From contig JBEBBO010000008.1 of assembly GCA_041158345.1 (NCBI GenBank), forward strand, positions 1 through 64,000: a stretch of DNA of 64,000 nucleotides, read 5' to 3'. Source of the DNA: UBA6136 sp041158345. Its GTDB lineage: Bacteria; Pseudomonadota; Gammaproteobacteria; Methylococcales; Methylococcaceae. Position numbers and translations under genes: made by a program. This document shows, one piece after another, positions 33,912 to 43,467 of the stretch. The notes under the pieces were generated by a model. The model had not been told where the DNA came from and searched no databases. It worked only from the letters and a program-made list of their open reading frames with translations. Each line of letters begins with the position of its first letter. Within the stretch, counting starts at the first letter, position 1.

Positions 33912-34844
33912 ATGCGATTCAAGTCCGACATTAGCGAGAACGAGGTCACACCACAAAGCCTCTTTGAAAGCCGCCGAACGTTCATCAGGAAATCGTTTGG
34001 CCTTGCCGCCCTCGGCGGATTGAGCAGCCTGTCGGTGGATCTTCGGGCGCAGGGGCTGGATCCCCAGCCCAATCCAGGATTCCGCGTTGACGAAACCCCG
34101 ACGCCTCTTGAGAAGGTCACCACATACAACAACTTTTACGAGTTCAGCACCGACAAGGAAGAGCCACATCGGCTTGCCGGTTCATTAAAGACTCGGCCTT
34201 GGACGGTGCGTGTCGAAGGTGAAGTGCATAAACCCAGAACTTTCGCGATCGAGGAGATCCTCAAGATGGCACCGCTTGAGGAGCGGATTTACCGATTCCG
34301 TTGTGTCGAGACGTGGTCCATGGTCGTCCCCTGGGTGGGGTTCCCTCTTAGCACGCTCTTGAAGGCGGCTGACCCGACGGGGAATGCTAAGTTTGTCGAA
34401 TTTGTCACGCTGAATGATTCTGAGCAGATGCCTGGCTTGAAACGAGATGTTCTCGACTGGCCATACCGGGAGGGATTGAGGCTGGATGAGGCCATGAATC
34501 CTCTCACTTTGGTGACAGTGGGGCTCTATGGACAGGTCTTACCCAATCAGAACGGTGCCCCCATCAGGATCATCGTACCCTGGAAGTATGGCTTTAAAAG
34601 CGCCAAATCCATTGTCTCGATTCGAATTTCCGAGCGAATGCCCACGACCAGCTGGATGAAGGCGGGCCCCAACGAATATGGTTTCTATGCCAACGTCAAT
34701 CCCGAAGTGGATCATCCCCGCTGGAGCCAGGCAAGGGAGAGAAAACTTGGGGATTTTCTGAAACGCCCCACCCTGCCATTCAATGGATATGGCGACTATG
34801 TCGCATCCCTTTATCAGGGCATGGATCTAACACGTAATTTCTAG
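33912..34844 (+). CDS. msrP: Protein-methionine-sulfoxide reductase catalytic subunit MsrP
   Basis: This 310-residue molybdopterin enzyme repairs oxidised methionine in periplasmic proteins. The N-terminus has the twin-arginine export motif ESRRTFIRKSFGLAALGG. The molybdenum-ligating Cys is in RFRCVETWSMVVPWVG. Cofactor and substrate segments such as LNDSEQMPGL and VPWKYGFKSAKSIVSI are present. AGGAG stands eight bases before the ATG. It pairs with MsrQ directly upstream. Confidence 0.95.
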   Translation: MRFKSDISENEVTPQSLFESRRTFIRKSFGLAALGGLSSLSVDLRAQGLDPQPNPGFRVDETPTPLEKVTTYNNFYEFSTDKEEPHRLAGSLKTRPWTVRVEGEVHKPRTFAIEEILKMAPLEERIYRFRCVETWSMVVPWVGFPLSTLLKAADPTGNAKFVEFVTLNDSEQMPGLKRDVLDWPYREGLRLDEAMNPLTLVTVGLYGQVLPNQNGAPIRIIVPWKYGFKSAKSIVSIRISERMPTTSWMKAGPNEYGFYANVNPEVDHPRWSQARERKLGDFLKRPTLPFNGYGDYVASLYQGMDLTRNF

Positions 34845-34869
34845 ACAGACGACGACAGGGGCTTTGGAA

Positions 34870-35025
34870 TCAGTCAGCCACAGTCCACTTGGAGTTAAAC
34901 CGTTTCCCAAGTTCCCTGCGACGAATGATCTTGCAGATTTCCTGTTGAAACAATCTCCGCTGGCTCTCAGTATCCCGATTGAGACACGCCAGATACATTT
35001 GTTTGACCAGTTCACCTTGTTTCAT
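34870..35025 (-). CDS. Small basic helical protein, 51 residues
   Basis: From ATG 35025 (AGGGGG six bases upstream) the product reads MKQGELVKQMYLACLNRD, then SQRRLFQQEICKIIRRRE and GKRFNSKWTVAD. It is helical and basic, resembling small conserved proteins of sulfur and halophilic gammaproteobacteria as I recall them. It is possibly nucleic-acid binding, but that is inference. A palindrome lies about 60 bp upstream. Confidence 0.6.
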   Translation of the reverse strand: MKQGELVKQMYLACLNRDTESQRRLFQQEICKIIRRRELGKRFNSKWTVAD

Positions 35026-35085
35026 AACCACCCCCTGAATCCGATGGCCCATAGGTTCAGTCCACAGACCACGCAAGAACCACTA

Positions 35086-35110
35086 AACCGTTTATACCAT
35101 TATAACGGTT
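35086..35110 (-). promoter_or_regulatory. Near-perfect inverted repeat upstream of the 51-residue gene
   Basis: Arms AACCGTTTATA (35086-35096) and TATAACGGTT (35101-35110) are complementary with one unpaired base. The spacing is suited to a dimeric regulator, and the site lies 61-85 bp upstream of the start at 35025. It could equally be a weak hairpin. Confidence 0.4.
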
Positions 35111-35150
35111 ATGACCCTTTAAGTCCACGGGAGTTCCTACGCAGAACCCC

Positions 35151-38100
35151 CTATTTTTCATTTACTTGAAGCGCGAGGGGCATTAAAAGATGGTGACCAT
35201 CGTCGGATGATTGCTCCTGTATGTCGCCTAGGCGAACTCGTTGACTATCCACCGGTTTGGGAACCGCCGAAAGTGCCGCTTTGACAACCCGCATCCGACG
35301 ATCAGCCAATTCTTTCAGTTCATTGGCACCAATGGGGGCTTGATCAGCCAGATTTTGAGCCAGCAACTCATAAAAATCAGGCGTTTTACTCCCCTTTCCC
35401 ATCAGCGTTCCGACTAGGCCAATCCGGTCTACAGGATGGCCTTTATCAGCAACATAACGCGTCAAGGCGACTTCAAGCAGTCGGTATTCCTGAGCCAAAG
35501 CCTCCAGCACTCGCTGTGTGGCGGCCTCAGTCGGATTAACAGGATCAGGATCTTCCCCGGGTTTTAACGCTTCACCCAAACGAGAAGCAACCCGCTGCCT
35601 CAGCCAGAAGTGGCGCAATGCAACCTTATCCTTTTCTGGATCAAAACTGCCATTCAGGATTAATTGAAGTTGGGGCTTTAAGTGGAGCGCATCCGACAAT
35701 CGCACAATTTTTTCCTTTTCAGGCGGCGTCAACACATCACTTCCAAGATCGAATGCAATTGCATTGAGTTCCTCACCGCCACTCAGCCCCAGAGCCCCGG
35801 TGATTGCAGTAAATGGCGATAAAACAGCCTTTTTGATGAGGTTTCCAAACGCATTCAGAAACACCACACCATAATCAAAATCAGGGGCATCCGTCTTTCC
35901 TTCGATGGGCAGTGACATATCGATATTGCCCTCTGCATCCGACAAGAGGGCCACAGCAAGATCCAGCGGCAGTGAAACAGCCTTTGGACTCTCGACCTTG
36001 TCACCTAATCGAAGTTGCTTGAGATAAATCCGGTTATCGCTCTTGAGTTGCTGTTCTTCCAGTCGGTAATGTGCGTTGAGATCCAGCTTGCCGTTTTCAA
36101 TGCGCCGACCTGCAAAGGTTGCGCTATAGGGTGTGAGCGATGCCAGAACCACATTTTCAAAATGAAGATCGACATCCAGCAATGATTTGGGATCAAGCGG
36201 TCTGAGTTGGCCATGAATCGAAGCTTCGCCATAGGGTGCAATTCGTCCATTAAGTTCCAATAACGACTTCCCATTCGGATCCAGGGTCCAGCCCGTAATC
36301 GCACCCTTGAGGTCAACAATCTGGGTTGAAAAGGGCAGGATGAGTGTTTCGTCCGTGTAATCAAGCTTGCCACCTTCGACCCGGATCCTCCGAATATGAA
36401 TGTCGGGGTCTGGCGTTGTCGGTGCATTGGATCCGGGTCGGCGCGGGGACGGAACACGATCAATGGGCTTTGCCACCCGCAACTCTGAAAGATTAGAGCT
36501 TTTATCTGCGTGAATCGCGATGACCCCATCGGGATCCTGAAGCCGAATCTCATTGGCCGAAAACTCAAAGGGATTTAGACGACCCTTGATACCGTCCACC
36601 GTCAGGGATTGCCATCCCAAAAGCTTACGATCATTCGGTGCCTGGGTGAGCCGAAGGTTATCAAGGCCTATGAGACCGGAGTAGTCACCCGTCGGAACGC
36701 CACTTTCGATGCGCAGCGCCACTTTCAGCTGACTTGATAGATAGCCCTCGACAGTATCGAAACGATACGACTCGGCAAGCAACGATTTAAAGGGGGCCAA
36801 ACCGACTTGATCCAGGCGAACTTCACCCGTGAAGGCCATCTCACTCGGCTGGAGTTGGCCGTTGAGACCAACCTTTCCTCCCGATGACACCTCTGATGAA
36901 AGCACCATAGGTGTTTCTCCAGGGCGTTGCGTGTCGATTGACCCCAGCGAAAGACGCGTGTGTTTGAACTCGAAGGGATCAGAGTTCAGGCCAGAAACCC
37001 GAACGACCCCCACAGAAAGATCCGAAACCTGTGTTTGATTAATCCCAATCGTCCAAGGCGTTGACGTCGTGTCGCCCACCGCACGCGTTGGGCTACTCGA
37101 ACTCGTTTGAGGTACCAGAGCGTCCAACGGCAAGACTGCGTCCTGACCCAGCCCAAAGAGGATGACGGATGCATCGAGGTTCAGTGAATTTGCAACCAGG
37201 CGTCTGGCCCCCAAATCGACCACTATCGCCTCCCCTTCAAGGGAGCCCACTCGGATATCGGGCTGGTGCAGGGAGGGAGCCATGGGGTTCTGGATCAAAT
37301 GCAAGTCGCTGAGCTTGACCTGATCGAGTCCAATCCGCCAGGGGCTATCCGGTGTCTTCGACACGGTGGCCTCGGTGAGGGATTGGCTGCTTGAACGGGA
37401 CTGCGGCGGAAACAGTGCACGCCATCCAGGTTGTCCCTGCCCATCCTTCACACCAATCAAACCCAGGGACTTCAGCTCAAATCCATGGAGATCCAATCGA
37501 TGCTGCGACAGATCCAGTTGTGCATCGTCGACAACCATTTGCTGAAGGGTAAGCAAAGGGAGATCAACTTGAGGACGGGATAGACGGAGATCCCGAAGCA
37601 TCAAATGGGCATGCGCCATTTGAAATTGGGGCTCAGGCAGCTGCATGAATCTGAAATCAGAGGAAAAATCCAACAAGCCCTCGAACGTCGGTAAATCCAT
37701 GGAGGGCGGCAATTGCGTCTGAAGTTCAGAAAGATTCAAGCCGCGGGCTTCGGCCGAAAAATGACTGTCAGACCCATCAGCCAGGAAACCCCCCTCAGCA
37801 TGCACGGTTGCCCCAGGGTCCATCTGAAAGTAGAGGTTGAAAGAGCCCTCGGAGGCATCTAAGGTTTGGAGATTTACGACGTCCAGCGCCACAGCATGCA
37901 GGTTGACGGGTTGCCCATTTTCGAAGGGAGCGAACCGGATCTTTCCATCCTCTACTTGGAAATTTGCCACGATCATCCTAAGGGGGGATGAATCTTCATC
38001 CGAGGCAGTCGCTGGCTGCCGTGATCGAAACCCCTCAAGTAGTTGATCCAGGTTCGAGGCGTGATCCCCATGGGCATGAATGTCGATGTTCGGGTCTGAC

Positions 38101-38444
38101 ACCGTGATGGCATCCATCGCCAACGCGCGATGGCGGAGCGAGCGGAGCAATCCAAAGTCAAAATCGAATTGTTTGACATCGAGAAGAGCATCTTCGGATG
38201 AAGCGCCAAGGACGACGCCTTCCAGTCGGAGTTTGAGTTCAAAAGGATTCCAGTGGATGCCTGTCACTGAAAGACTGGCGCCCGTTTGGGTCGTGATCGC
38301 TGGGAGAACCCTTTGGCGAATAAGGAGAGGAACAAGGGGTGTGGTGACCACTCCGTAAAGGACAAGGACTAGGAGAATTCGACGGATCGGTGACCGAACA
38401 AAGAAGTGCGAAACCCAGCCAAGATGGGTAAGAAAGGATTTCAT
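35151..38444 (-). CDS. AsmA-like DUF748 envelope protein
   Basis: From ATG 38444 the protein has about 1097 residues. One N-terminal membrane segment (RRILLVLVLYGVVTTPLVPL) anchors a long periplasmic beta-rich part, as in AsmA-like proteins thought to help lipid transport to the outer membrane. DUF748 features are repeated ETRLSLG-like strands and a C-terminal LPLDLAVALLSDAEGNIDMS with DYGVVFLNAFGNLIKKAVLS. Near the C-terminus IAFDLGSDVLTPPEKEKIVR is an OmpA-like segment. A start 24 bp earlier is possible. No pathway partner is adjacent. Confidence 0.92.
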   Translation of the reverse strand: MKSFLTHLGWVSHFFVRSPIRRILLVLVLYGVVTTPLVPLLIRQRVLPAITTQTGASLSVTGIHWNPFELKLRLEGVVLGASSEDALLDVKQFDFDFGLLRSLRHRALAMDAITVSDPNIDIHAHGDHASNLDQLLEGFRSRQPATASDEDSSPLRMIVANFQVEDGKIRFAPFENGQPVNLHAVALDVVNLQTLDASEGSFNLYFQMDPGATVHAEGGFLADGSDSHFSAEARGLNLSELQTQLPPSMDLPTFEGLLDFSSDFRFMQLPEPQFQMAHAHLMLRDLRLSRPQVDLPLLTLQQMVVDDAQLDLSQHRLDLHGFELKSLGLIGVKDGQGQPGWRALFPPQSRSSSQSLTEATVSKTPDSPWRIGLDQVKLSDLHLIQNPMAPSLHQPDIRVGSLEGEAIVVDLGARRLVANSLNLDASVILFGLGQDAVLPLDALVPQTSSSSPTRAVGDTTSTPWTIGINQTQVSDLSVGVVRVSGLNSDPFEFKHTRLSLGSIDTQRPGETPMVLSSEVSSGGKVGLNGQLQPSEMAFTGEVRLDQVGLAPFKSLLAESYRFDTVEGYLSSQLKVALRIESGVPTGDYSGLIGLDNLRLTQAPNDRKLLGWQSLTVDGIKGRLNPFEFSANEIRLQDPDGVIAIHADKSSNLSELRVAKPIDRVPSPRRPGSNAPTTPDPDIHIRRIRVEGGKLDYTDETLILPFSTQIVDLKGAITGWTLDPNGKSLLELNGRIAPYGEASIHGQLRPLDPKSLLDVDLHFENVVLASLTPYSATFAGRRIENGKLDLNAHYRLEEQQLKSDNRIYLKQLRLGDKVESPKAVSLPLDLAVALLSDAEGNIDMSLPIEGKTDAPDFDYGVVFLNAFGNLIKKAVLSPFTAITGALGLSGGEELNAIAFDLGSDVLTPPEKEKIVRLSDALHLKPQLQLILNGSFDPEKDKVALRHFWLRQRVASRLGEALKPGEDPDPVNPTEAATQRVLEALAQEYRLLEVALTRYVADKGHPVDRIGLVGTLMGKGSKTPDFYELLAQNLADQAPIGANELKELADRRMRVVKAALSAVPKPVDSQRVRLGDIQEQSSDDGHHLLMPLALQVNEK

Positions 38445-38573
38445 TTCAGTCCACATTGACCCATTCAAAGGAAAACCCTAGTTGAAGTCCTGTTTTGCAT
38501 CCTGTCAAGGAAGACAGGGGCGGCATGCGTTGGATTCCAAAGAAGGCGCTGTTATGCCTAAGACCCCAATCCA

Positions 38574-39641
38574 TTATTCCGCCTTGTCGGATACTTCACT
38601 GTCGATGAAGGAGTTCCACGCATGATAAAGAATGGACAGAATGCAGGGCCCGAGAAAAATTCCTGCAAGACCGAAACTTAAAATGCCTCCGATGACGCCC
38701 AGAATCATCAAAAGTATGGGGCTGTGCATCAACTTGCCGATAACCCAAGGCCGAAGGAGATTATCCGCAGGATGCACAATGAGAAGCCCCCAAAGCACCA
38801 GACCCACGGCTTGTGGAAGTTGATTCTCAGAGATGAAGGCAAAGACCAGAGGGCCCCAGACCAAAGAGGCTCCAAGGACCGGAACCAGTGAAGCAATGAC
38901 CGACAGCAAGCCCAGTAGCAAAGGGGTTTTGACACCAAAAATCAGGTAACCGCAGGTCGCAATGAATCCCTGGAGCAACGCCCCCCCCATGATGCCTAGA
39001 CTGACTGCATAGACGGTGGCATGAATGATCCCGAAATAAACCGGGACATCAACAATACCCATACGCATCAATCCACGCTGAAGACGATCCGTGATGCAAT
39101 GCCCATCTCGGATGAAAAAATAGAGGGCAACAACCATCGTGAAGAGTTGTAGCATCTGATCTGAAAGCCCGATCACCAGATGTTTGAGCGAGCGACCCAT
39201 GATCGGGATCAGATTCTTGATCACACCCATCAGTTCATGGGCTTCTCTGGGGAAGGCTTGCAACACATCAACCAGCATTGGGCCAAGAAGCGGTATGCGG
39301 TTGACGATTGCCTTAAGCGCCCCGTACTGCTGCGAAAAATCGATGGAAAGCCATTGATAGGCGAGCGACGCTTCATCCTGTAGCGTAAGCATAAGCCAGC
39401 CGACCGGCCCGACCAGAACGAAAATCCAACCCAGGATCATGGGGATGGGGATAAGCTGGGGATGGCGCGGAAATCGAGCGCTGAGCCCATGATGGATCGG
39501 CTTGCTCAATATAGCGAGGACACCAGCCCAAATCAGGGCCACTCGAAATGGCCAGAGGACCACAGCCCCCATGGCGATCAAGACAAATCCGAGGCTGAGG
39601 CGCCCGGCGCTGATCCCGCCAAACCTAATCAAACGACTCAT
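38574..39641 (-). CDS. AI-2E family transporter (PerM-like)
   Basis: From ATG 39641 the protein has 355 residues with about seven membrane segments. It has the family's early RLSLGFVLIAMGAVVLWPFR, SDQMLQLFTMVVALYFFIRD, and the conserved GASLVWGPLVFAF and IIGHPADNLLRPWVIG-like region (here IVHPADNLLRPWVIGKLMH). Members export autoinducer-2 or exchange Na+/H+, but most are untested. It starts 18 bp from the divergent ATPase start, so promoters must lie inside coding sequence or a start is misplaced. Confidence 0.9.
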   Translation of the reverse strand: MSRLIRFGGISAGRLSLGFVLIAMGAVVLWPFRVALIWAGVLAILSKPIHHGLSARFPRHPQLIPIPMILGWIFVLVGPVGWLMLTLQDEASLAYQWLSIDFSQQYGALKAIVNRIPLLGPMLVDVLQAFPREAHELMGVIKNLIPIMGRSLKHLVIGLSDQMLQLFTMVVALYFFIRDGHCITDRLQRGLMRMGIVDVPVYFGIIHATVYAVSLGIMGGALLQGFIATCGYLIFGVKTPLLLGLLSVIASLVPVLGASLVWGPLVFAFISENQLPQAVGLVLWGLLIVHPADNLLRPWVIGKLMHSPILLMILGVIGGILSFGLAGIFLGPCILSILYHAWNSFIDSEVSDKAE

Positions 39642-39659
39642 ACCCGGGCCTGCTTTCCG

Positions 39660-42335
39660 ATGAAGAGAACTTCCAGTGTAGACATAGCGACAGTGGCCAC
39701 GCAATTCGATGCGTCGCTAGAGGGTCTTTCAGAGCAGCAAGCACAGCAGTTGGTCAAATCGATCGGGAAAAATGCTTTACCCCAGACGCAAACCCGCAGA
39801 TTCTGGAACATCCTTCTTCCCGTCATTAAGGAACCCATGCTAGCCCTCCTCCTGGGATGTGGCACGATCTACTACGTTCTGGGGGAACCCCAAGAGGCCT
39901 TGGTTCTGTTGGCTTTTGTGGTGATCGTCATCCTGATTACGCTTTATCAGGAGGTTAAAAGCGAGAGAGCGCTGGAGGCACTGCGCGATCTTTCGAGCCC
40001 TAAAGCCTGGGTCATCAGGGACGGCATGAAACTGCAGATCCAAAGCCAGGATTTGGTTCCAGGCGATCTGATGATGATCGCTGAAGGCGATCGGATTTGT
40101 GCCGATGGTACCGTCCTTCAAGGATCGCATCTTGCAGTCGATGAGTCCTTACTGACCGGTGAGTCCGTTCCCGTTCGCAAGAGGGCATGGCAACTCGACG
40201 CCCTATCACGGACTCCTGGGGGGGATGATCAACCGGAGGTTTACTCTGGAACGCTGGTGGTCTCCGGGCATGGACTGGTGCGCGTCACCGGAACCGGAAT
40301 CTCGACGGCATTGGGGAAAATCGGGGCGAGCCTCAACGCGATCCAGGAGTCGCAAACCGCACTCCAAAAGGAGACGGGCTGGTGGGTAGGCCGACTGACC
40401 TTCTTTGGTCTCGGTCTTTGTCTCGTGGTGACGATCAGCCTCGGTTTGATGCACCAGGATTGGCTTGGGGGCATTCTCTCCGGTTTGACCTTGGCTATGG
40501 CCGTGTTACCGGAGGAGTTTCCCCTTGTGCTGACAATTTTTTTGGCCATGGGGGCATTCAGGCTTGCACGGGTCAAGGTGCTGACCCGACGCAACCAAAC
40601 GATTGAAACGCTCGGTTCAGCGACGGTCATCTGTACCGACAAGACCGGAACACTGACCGAAAACCGGATGCAGCTTCGCAGTTTGTGCATCAATGGCCAG
40701 TTTGCAGACTGCCTTGTTCGTGATCAGCCGATCCCCGAAACCCACCACCGGCTAATAGAGACCGCATTATTGGCCAGTCAGAGGGATCCCTTTGATCCCA
40801 TGGAGCGCGAGCTATTTGCGGTCGGTAGAACGCATGCAGCAGATCATGTCCATGACGCCTGGCGACTTGAAAAGCAGTATCCGCTGACCCGTGAATTGCT
40901 TGCGATGTCCTGTGTCTGGACCGCGGAGGCCGATAGTCAGGAATTCATTGTTGCGACCAAAGGCGCTCCCGAAGCCGTCATGGATCTTTGTCACCTGGGA
41001 AGCGGAGAAGCCGCTGCCATTCGCCGCGACATCAACCGAATGGCCGAAAAAGGGCTGCGTGTGCTTGGGGTTGCGCGGACCCATGCGCAAACACTTCCAA
41101 TCATTCAGCACGACTTTCCATTTGAATTTGCGGGCCTGATCGGGTTCATGGATCCGATTCGGGAACAGGTACCCGCTGCGATCCGGCTGTGCCAATCTGC
41201 AGGAATCCGCATCGTGATGATGACGGGCGACTATCCGATCACCGCCCAGCAGATCGGCCAAGACATTGGATTGTCCCAAGGGCGGATTGTCACGGGCGAT
41301 GAACTGGAACAGATGTCGGAGCAAGCCCTCCGATTGGCCCTTCCTTCAATCAGTATCTTCGCCCGCGTGGTGCCAGAACAAAAGCTCAAAATCATCCAAA
41401 GTCTCCAGGCGTGTGGCGAAATCGTCGCCATGACCGGCGATGGGGTCAACGATGCGCCGGCCCTCAAGGCCGCTAATATCGGGATTGCAATGGGTCTTCG
41501 TGGCACGGATGTGGCCCGCGAAGCATCGGACCTCGTCCTACTGAATGATGCCTTTGATGCCATAGTCGAAGGCATTCGGATGGGCCGCAGGATTTTTGAT
41601 AATCTTCGAAAGGCGATGGCCTACATCATTGCGGTCCACCTGCCTATCGCCGGAATCAGTCTGCTCCCCCTCCTGTTGGAATCGGCGACCCACCATGTCT
41701 GGCCCAGTGTCTTGATGCCCATTCATATCGTATTTCTCGAATTAATCATTGATCCGGCATGCACCATCGTGTTCGAAGTGGAGCCTGATGAGAAGGGCAT
41801 CATGAACCGCGCACCCCGCCCCGCTGGCGCAGGCATTTTTTCTGCAAAAGTCCTGAGACTATCCATCACGCAAGGACTGCTAGGGCTGGTGAGCAGCGCG
41901 ACGGTCTATTGCTACGCCGTCCTGAGTGGTCTTGAAGAGGATGCCGTCAGGAGCGTGACATTTGCCAACCTGGTCTTCGTTAATCTGGCGCTGTTATGGG
42001 TCAACCGTTCCTGGAATGCCAGCTTTATCGATTCACTGAGGGTCAGAAATTCGGCCTTGTGGTGGGTCATGGGAGGAACCTTGAGCACGTTGACTGTCGC
42101 CTTAATGATGCCCAAAGCCCAGACCCTTTTTCATTTTCAGCCGGCTTCCAACGAGAGCTTCGTTCTGGCCTTTGTGGCCTCTGCCCTCTCCGTCGCTTGG
42201 TTTGAAGTCTACAAGGCGATCGGCCGTTATCGACAGCGTAACCCCGTGCGGCCGCATAAGGCTTCACCGCTGAAGTTCCATTCGCAAAGAGCAGGCATGA
42301 GAAAAAAGAATCGCAAACGGCGCCATCGACGTTGA
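39660..42335 (+). CDS. Cation-translocating P-type ATPase (P2-like)
   Basis: From ATG 39660 the product has 891 residues. It has the N-terminal cation ATPase domain (GLSEQQAQQLVKSIGKNALP), the TGES loop (DESLLTGESVPV), and PEEFP in the fourth membrane segment where Ca2+ pumps have PEGLP. The phosphorylation site is CTDKTGTLTENRM and the hinge is TGDGVNDAPALKAANIGIAM. A C-terminal set of membrane segments and a basic tail (RKKNRKRRHRR) complete it. The likely substrate is Ca2+, Mn2+ or another divalent cation. The ATG has no ribosome site, so a start a few codons downstream is possible. Confidence 0.92.
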   Translation: MKRTSSVDIATVATQFDASLEGLSEQQAQQLVKSIGKNALPQTQTRRFWNILLPVIKEPMLALLLGCGTIYYVLGEPQEALVLLAFVVIVILITLYQEVKSERALEALRDLSSPKAWVIRDGMKLQIQSQDLVPGDLMMIAEGDRICADGTVLQGSHLAVDESLLTGESVPVRKRAWQLDALSRTPGGDDQPEVYSGTLVVSGHGLVRVTGTGISTALGKIGASLNAIQESQTALQKETGWWVGRLTFFGLGLCLVVTISLGLMHQDWLGGILSGLTLAMAVLPEEFPLVLTIFLAMGAFRLARVKVLTRRNQTIETLGSATVICTDKTGTLTENRMQLRSLCINGQFADCLVRDQPIPETHHRLIETALLASQRDPFDPMERELFAVGRTHAADHVHDAWRLEKQYPLTRELLAMSCVWTAEADSQEFIVATKGAPEAVMDLCHLGSGEAAAIRRDINRMAEKGLRVLGVARTHAQTLPIIQHDFPFEFAGLIGFMDPIREQVPAAIRLCQSAGIRIVMMTGDYPITAQQIGQDIGLSQGRIVTGDELEQMSEQALRLALPSISIFARVVPEQKLKIIQSLQACGEIVAMTGDGVNDAPALKAANIGIAMGLRGTDVAREASDLVLLNDAFDAIVEGIRMGRRIFDNLRKAMAYIIAVHLPIAGISLLPLLLESATHHVWPSVLMPIHIVFLELIIDPACTIVFEVEPDEKGIMNRAPRPAGAGIFSAKVLRLSITQGLLGLVSSATVYCYAVLSGLEEDAVRSVTFANLVFVNLALLWVNRSWNASFIDSLRVRNSALWWVMGGTLSTLTVALMMPKAQTLFHFQPASNESFVLAFVASALSVAWFEVYKAIGRYRQRNPVRPHKASPLKFHSQRAGMRKKNRKRRHRR

Positions 42336-42710
42336 ATCATCTATGGAACTACCGAATTCTGATGGCGAAAATATCCACAGCGGGGTATGATATGTCGTTC
42401 TCCAAAAGGAGGGATCCTTTTCGCGAGAGTTAGTCACAGCTTCTCCCTCCCCGCGCGATCACAACCATCAGCTACTGGCTGAGAACGCCAAGGGTACCCC
42501 AGATTTTTCGTCGAACTGGTGGTACTGGAATCGCTGATATCAGCAATCAATCGTCTTCCCTCGTGTTCTGACGAACCACGATTGGCGTGGGTCACGTATC
42601 TTGCGTTGAGTCTTTTCAGAGGCTCCGCTCGATATGGCATCACACACTCATTTACGGTCTGAACGGCAAAGACCCGTCCATGGCCAAGCTACCCGTGAGG
42701 TCCCTCTAAA
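42336..42710. other. Intergenic region between the ATPase and RRM 4
   Basis: No gene seen. A weak hairpin with 7-bp arms at 42404-42410 and 42415-42421, whose right arm ends in TTTT, may end the ATPase transcript. The remaining stretch should carry the RRM gene's promoter and leader. Confidence 0.35.
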
Positions 42711-42974
42711 ATGATCAGGCTACGTGTTGGGAATCTGCCCAGCGACATGAACGAAAAAGAATTCAATGAACTGTTCGCGGAATTTGGCCGCGTGTTCAAT
42801 TATGAGCTCACCCGTGACATCTTCACCGGCCGTTGCCGTGGTTTTGGATTTGTCGACATGGAAGGTCACGAAGCCCGGGCAGCAATTGCCGGACTGAATG
42901 GCAAGACTGTGAAGGGAAATAGCCTCCGGGTTGGCGAAGAACGCGCCCGCAGTGGCCGCGGCGGCCGGCGATAA
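42711..42974 (+). CDS. RRM RNA-binding protein 4
   Basis: This 87-residue single RRM has RNP2 IRLRVGNLPSD and RNP1 RGFGFVDM, and a short basic tail GRGGRR. It differs more from the other four copies than they do from each other. It lies 61 bp before the fifth RRM gene on the same strand, so the two are probably one transcript ending at the terminator at 43375. Confidence 0.88.
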   Translation: MIRLRVGNLPSDMNEKEFNELFAEFGRVFNYELTRDIFTGRCRGFGFVDMEGHEARAAIAGLNGKTVKGNSLRVGEERARSGRGGRR

Positions 42975-43035
42975 GGCTGCGTCGATCCGTCCCGAGCCAC
43001 CCGGCAAATCCCGAATCATCTATTTAGGTAAAAAT

Positions 43036-43347
43036 ATGGCCAAGAATTTATACGTTAGTAACTTAAGCTATGGCGTTGATACGCAACAACTCCAGGAGAT
43101 CTTCGAAGCTTACGGCGAAATCCAGTCGGCCAAGGTCATCATGGATCGAGATACGGGTCGTTCCAGAGGTTTTGGCTTTGTCGAAATGACCTCTGATGCA
43201 GACGCCAACTCAGCCATCTCCGCACTCAACGGCAAAGAAGTCGATGGACGCGCGATGATTGTGAACGAGGCTCGCCCTCGCGAAGAAGGTGGTTCCAACG
43301 CGTTTGGTGCCGGTCGACCCCGCCCAGGTGCGAATCGTCGCTATTGA
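43036..43347 (+). CDS. RRM RNA-binding protein 5
   Basis: From ATG 43036 the product has 103 residues. RNP2 is KNLYVSNLSYG, RNP1 is RGFGFVEM, and the basic Gly-rich tail is GAGRPRPGANRRY. This is the classic bacterial Rbp form. An upstream in-frame start at 42931 would overlap RRM 4 and add a non-RRM sequence, so the internal start is preferred. A strong terminator follows 27 bp after the stop. Confidence 0.9.
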   Translation: MAKNLYVSNLSYGVDTQQLQEIFEAYGEIQSAKVIMDRDTGRSRGFGFVEMTSDADANSAISALNGKEVDGRAMIVNEARPREEGGSNAFGAGRPRPGANRRY

Positions 43348-43374
43348 TCGTCCTTTAGAACCTTCAGGGACAAC

Positions 43375-43400
43375 AAAAAGGCCGCATTAGCGGCCTTTTT
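43375..43400 (+). terminator. Rho-independent terminator
   Basis: Perfect 11-bp arms AAAAAGGCCGC (43375-43385) and GCGGCCTTTTT (43390-43400) flank a 4-base loop and give T-tracts on both strands. It should end the RRM transcript and may also stop gnd reading in from the other side. Confidence 0.92.
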
Positions 43401-43467
43401 GATGCGTGCCATTTTCCCCTGGGCCGATCAATGACAGTGGTCGTCCCAGAGCATGGATGAATCCGCG

